Shown here in pieces: positions 4,536 to 5,727 of a stretch of 5,727 bases of DNA. Both the position numbers and the translations under genes were made by a program. Each line of letters begins with the position of its first letter. Within the stretch, counting starts at the first letter, position 1. Source of the DNA: Clostridium sp. CAG:1024 (lineage in GTDB: Bacteria > Bacillota > Clostridia > Christensenellales > CAG-138); NCBI GenBank assembly GCA_000432015.1, contig HF985459.1, positions 1-5,727 of the forward strand, given 5' to 3'. The notes beneath the pieces were generated by a model. That model saw only the letters and a program-made list of their open reading frames with translations. It was not told the origin of the DNA and did not search any database.

Positions 4536-5727
4536 ATGAAACGAAATAGGTGGAGCTGTCTTATCCTGTGCCTTTTGCTCGTGCTTGGGTTCACGCTCGG
4601 ATGCGGTGCCAGAGCGGGGGATTACGCCATCGATTCAAAGCAGTTCTATGCATCGTTCAAGCCGCAGGATGACGACGCATACGGCAAAAAGACCGCCTGC
4701 TATGATGGCCGCATCTACTATCTTTCGGATGAGAGCGGGACGCAGGGCGTTCACAGTATGCGCCCGGACGGAAGCGACGTGCGTTTATATCTGGGCGCAG
4801 AGGACATTCGTTCGATACAGATCACGGAGGACGCCGTTTGGCTCGCGAGTTTTTTCGACATTATTTACAGACAATACGGCGGCTACTGGCGGCAGTTTCA
4901 GACGTTTCGGATCGACCGGGGGACGGGGGAGGTCACGCAGCTTGCGAAGACGCTGTCCGCCGAGCAGGAGAAGCTTTTCACATATCCTTATGACAGCGTA
5001 TGGCAGGCATATGCGTTTTCGGACGGAACGGTGGCGGTGCAGCATGTATGGATCGTCAGCTGGGGAGGGTTCGAGAGCAACTCGTTCATGTTTGTTCGCG
5101 ATGGCCAGCTCTTACGGTTTTCGGAAAGACCGAACCTGCTTTACAATGGATACGAACAGGGCTGGGACAGCGAGGTAGGTATGTGGCAGAGAGGCAATCT
5201 GCTGATCTGCGGCGAACATACCCATAACGTGTATGAGATGGATGTCGGTATGGTTCTCGACATGGAGAATGGACGGCAGCCTCTTTGTATGGATCTGTTT
5301 GTCAACGCGTACAACTACTATACGTCAACACCGAGCCTTATAAAGGACGGCATCGTGTACTATTTGGACGGCGGTGAAATCCAGCAGATCGATCTGAAGA
5401 ACAACACAAGGCGCACGCTGATGCAGGCGACGGACGGCGAACCGATCCGGATCGCGCTTCCGAGCGCGGACGGGACAAAGCTGCTGCTGCTTGCACAAAC
5501 ATGGACCCGGCGTCCGCAGCAGCTCTACCGCGCGGATCTTGCGCGGGGCGAATCGCAGCTTCTCCTGCGCCTGCCCCGAAGCGCGGCGTTTGTGTACCTC
5601 GACGAGACGCGCGCGATCGCCGCGAAGGGAAAGAAGCTGCTGTTCTATGATCTGACGGGCGAGCAGGCGGAGCAGACGGGGATGATGGAGCTTTCCACGC
5701 GCATCGTGGACAGGCGGAACAAGGTCG
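4536..5727 (+). CDS. Lipoprotein with beta-propeller-like repeats (DUF5050-like), C-terminus cut by the window edge
   Basis: An open frame of 397 codons with no stop before the right edge. The N-terminus, MKRNRWSCLILCLLLVLGFT followed by LGCGA, is a lipoprotein signal peptide: a basic start, a hydrophobic core and Cys23 as the likely lipidated residue. The lipobox (T-L-G-C) is slightly off consensus at -3. The mature protein would be anchored on the outer face of the membrane. The repeats resemble DUF5050/six-bladed propeller blades: YDGRIYYLSDE followed by VHSMRPDGSDVRLY (56-85), then IQITEDAVWLAS (94-105), FRIDRGTGEVTQLAK (124-138) and KDGIVYYLDGGEIQQIDLK (270-288). Such proteins often act as binding scaffolds; no catalytic motif was seen. 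The gene lies 14 bases behind the peptidase-like gene and is probably in its operon. Whether it partners that protein or merely shares its transcript is open. Confidence 0.88.
   Translation, partial: MKRNRWSCLILCLLLVLGFTLGCGARAGDYAIDSKQFYASFKPQDDDAYGKKTACYDGRIYYLSDESGTQGVHSMRPDGSDVRLYLGAEDIRSIQITEDAVWLASFFDIIYRQYGGYWRQFQTFRIDRGTGEVTQLAKTLSAEQEKLFTYPYDSVWQAYAFSDGTVAVQHVWIVSWGGFESNSFMFVRDGQLLRFSERPNLLYNGYEQGWDSEVGMWQRGNLLICGEHTHNVYEMDVGMVLDMENGRQPLCMDLFVNAYNYYTSTPSLIKDGIVYYLDGGEIQQIDLKNNTRRTLMQATDGEPIRIALPSADGTKLLLLAQTWTRRPQQLYRADLARGESQLLLRLPRSAAFVYLDETRAIAAKGKKLLFYDLTGEQAEQTGMMELSTRIVDRRNKV

Overview
The window looks like a chromosomal segment of a fairly GC-rich Bacillota (clostridial-type) bacterium. 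The reasons are a YitT-family membrane protein next to an M20/PepV-type dipeptidase, strong AGGAGG-type ribosome binding sites, and a lipoprotein with a YitT-era Gram-positive style signal peptide. This is an inference from gene content; no rRNA, tRNA, CRISPR array, transposase or integrase was seen.

Layout. (1) Positions 1-1028, minus strand: a two-gene operon, YitT/DUF161-DUF2179 membrane protein followed 12 bases later by the start of an M20 dipeptidase that runs off the left edge. (2) 1029-1219: a divergent intergenic region. (3) 1220-2866, plus strand: a 548-residue protein of unknown function. It has a GC-rich, Ala/Arg/Glu-rich front part (to about residue 290) and an AT-rich back part of different composition. 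(4) 2879-3571, minus strand and convergent: an unrecognised 230-residue protein with one N-terminal membrane segment. (5) 3718-4521, plus strand: a putative papain-like/C39-like cysteine peptidase domain protein. (6) 4536 to the right edge, plus strand: a lipoprotein with beta-propeller-like repeats, 14 bases behind the peptidase and with its own strong ribosome binding site.

The most interesting signal is a 34-base direct repeat (32/34 identical) at 2081-2114 and 3685-3718. The first copy lies inside the 548-residue gene, exactly where its base composition changes. The second copy lies at the 5' edge of the peptidase reading frame, in the same codon phase. Recombination between the copies would remove 1604 bases and join the front of the large protein in frame to the peptidase. 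This is the architecture expected of a polymorphic effector locus: a constant trunk, a junction sequence, a current C-terminal tip, and a displaced 'orphan' tip downstream. The 230-residue membrane protein or the lipoprotein would be candidate immunity or accessory partners. The repeat and its phase are read directly from the sequence; the toxin interpretation is inference.

A second theme is transcription and translation starts. The YitT gene and the 230-residue gene both have a good -10 hexamer placed so that the predicted +1 is the A of the ATG, and neither has a Shine-Dalgarno sequence. Both may be translated from leaderless mRNAs.
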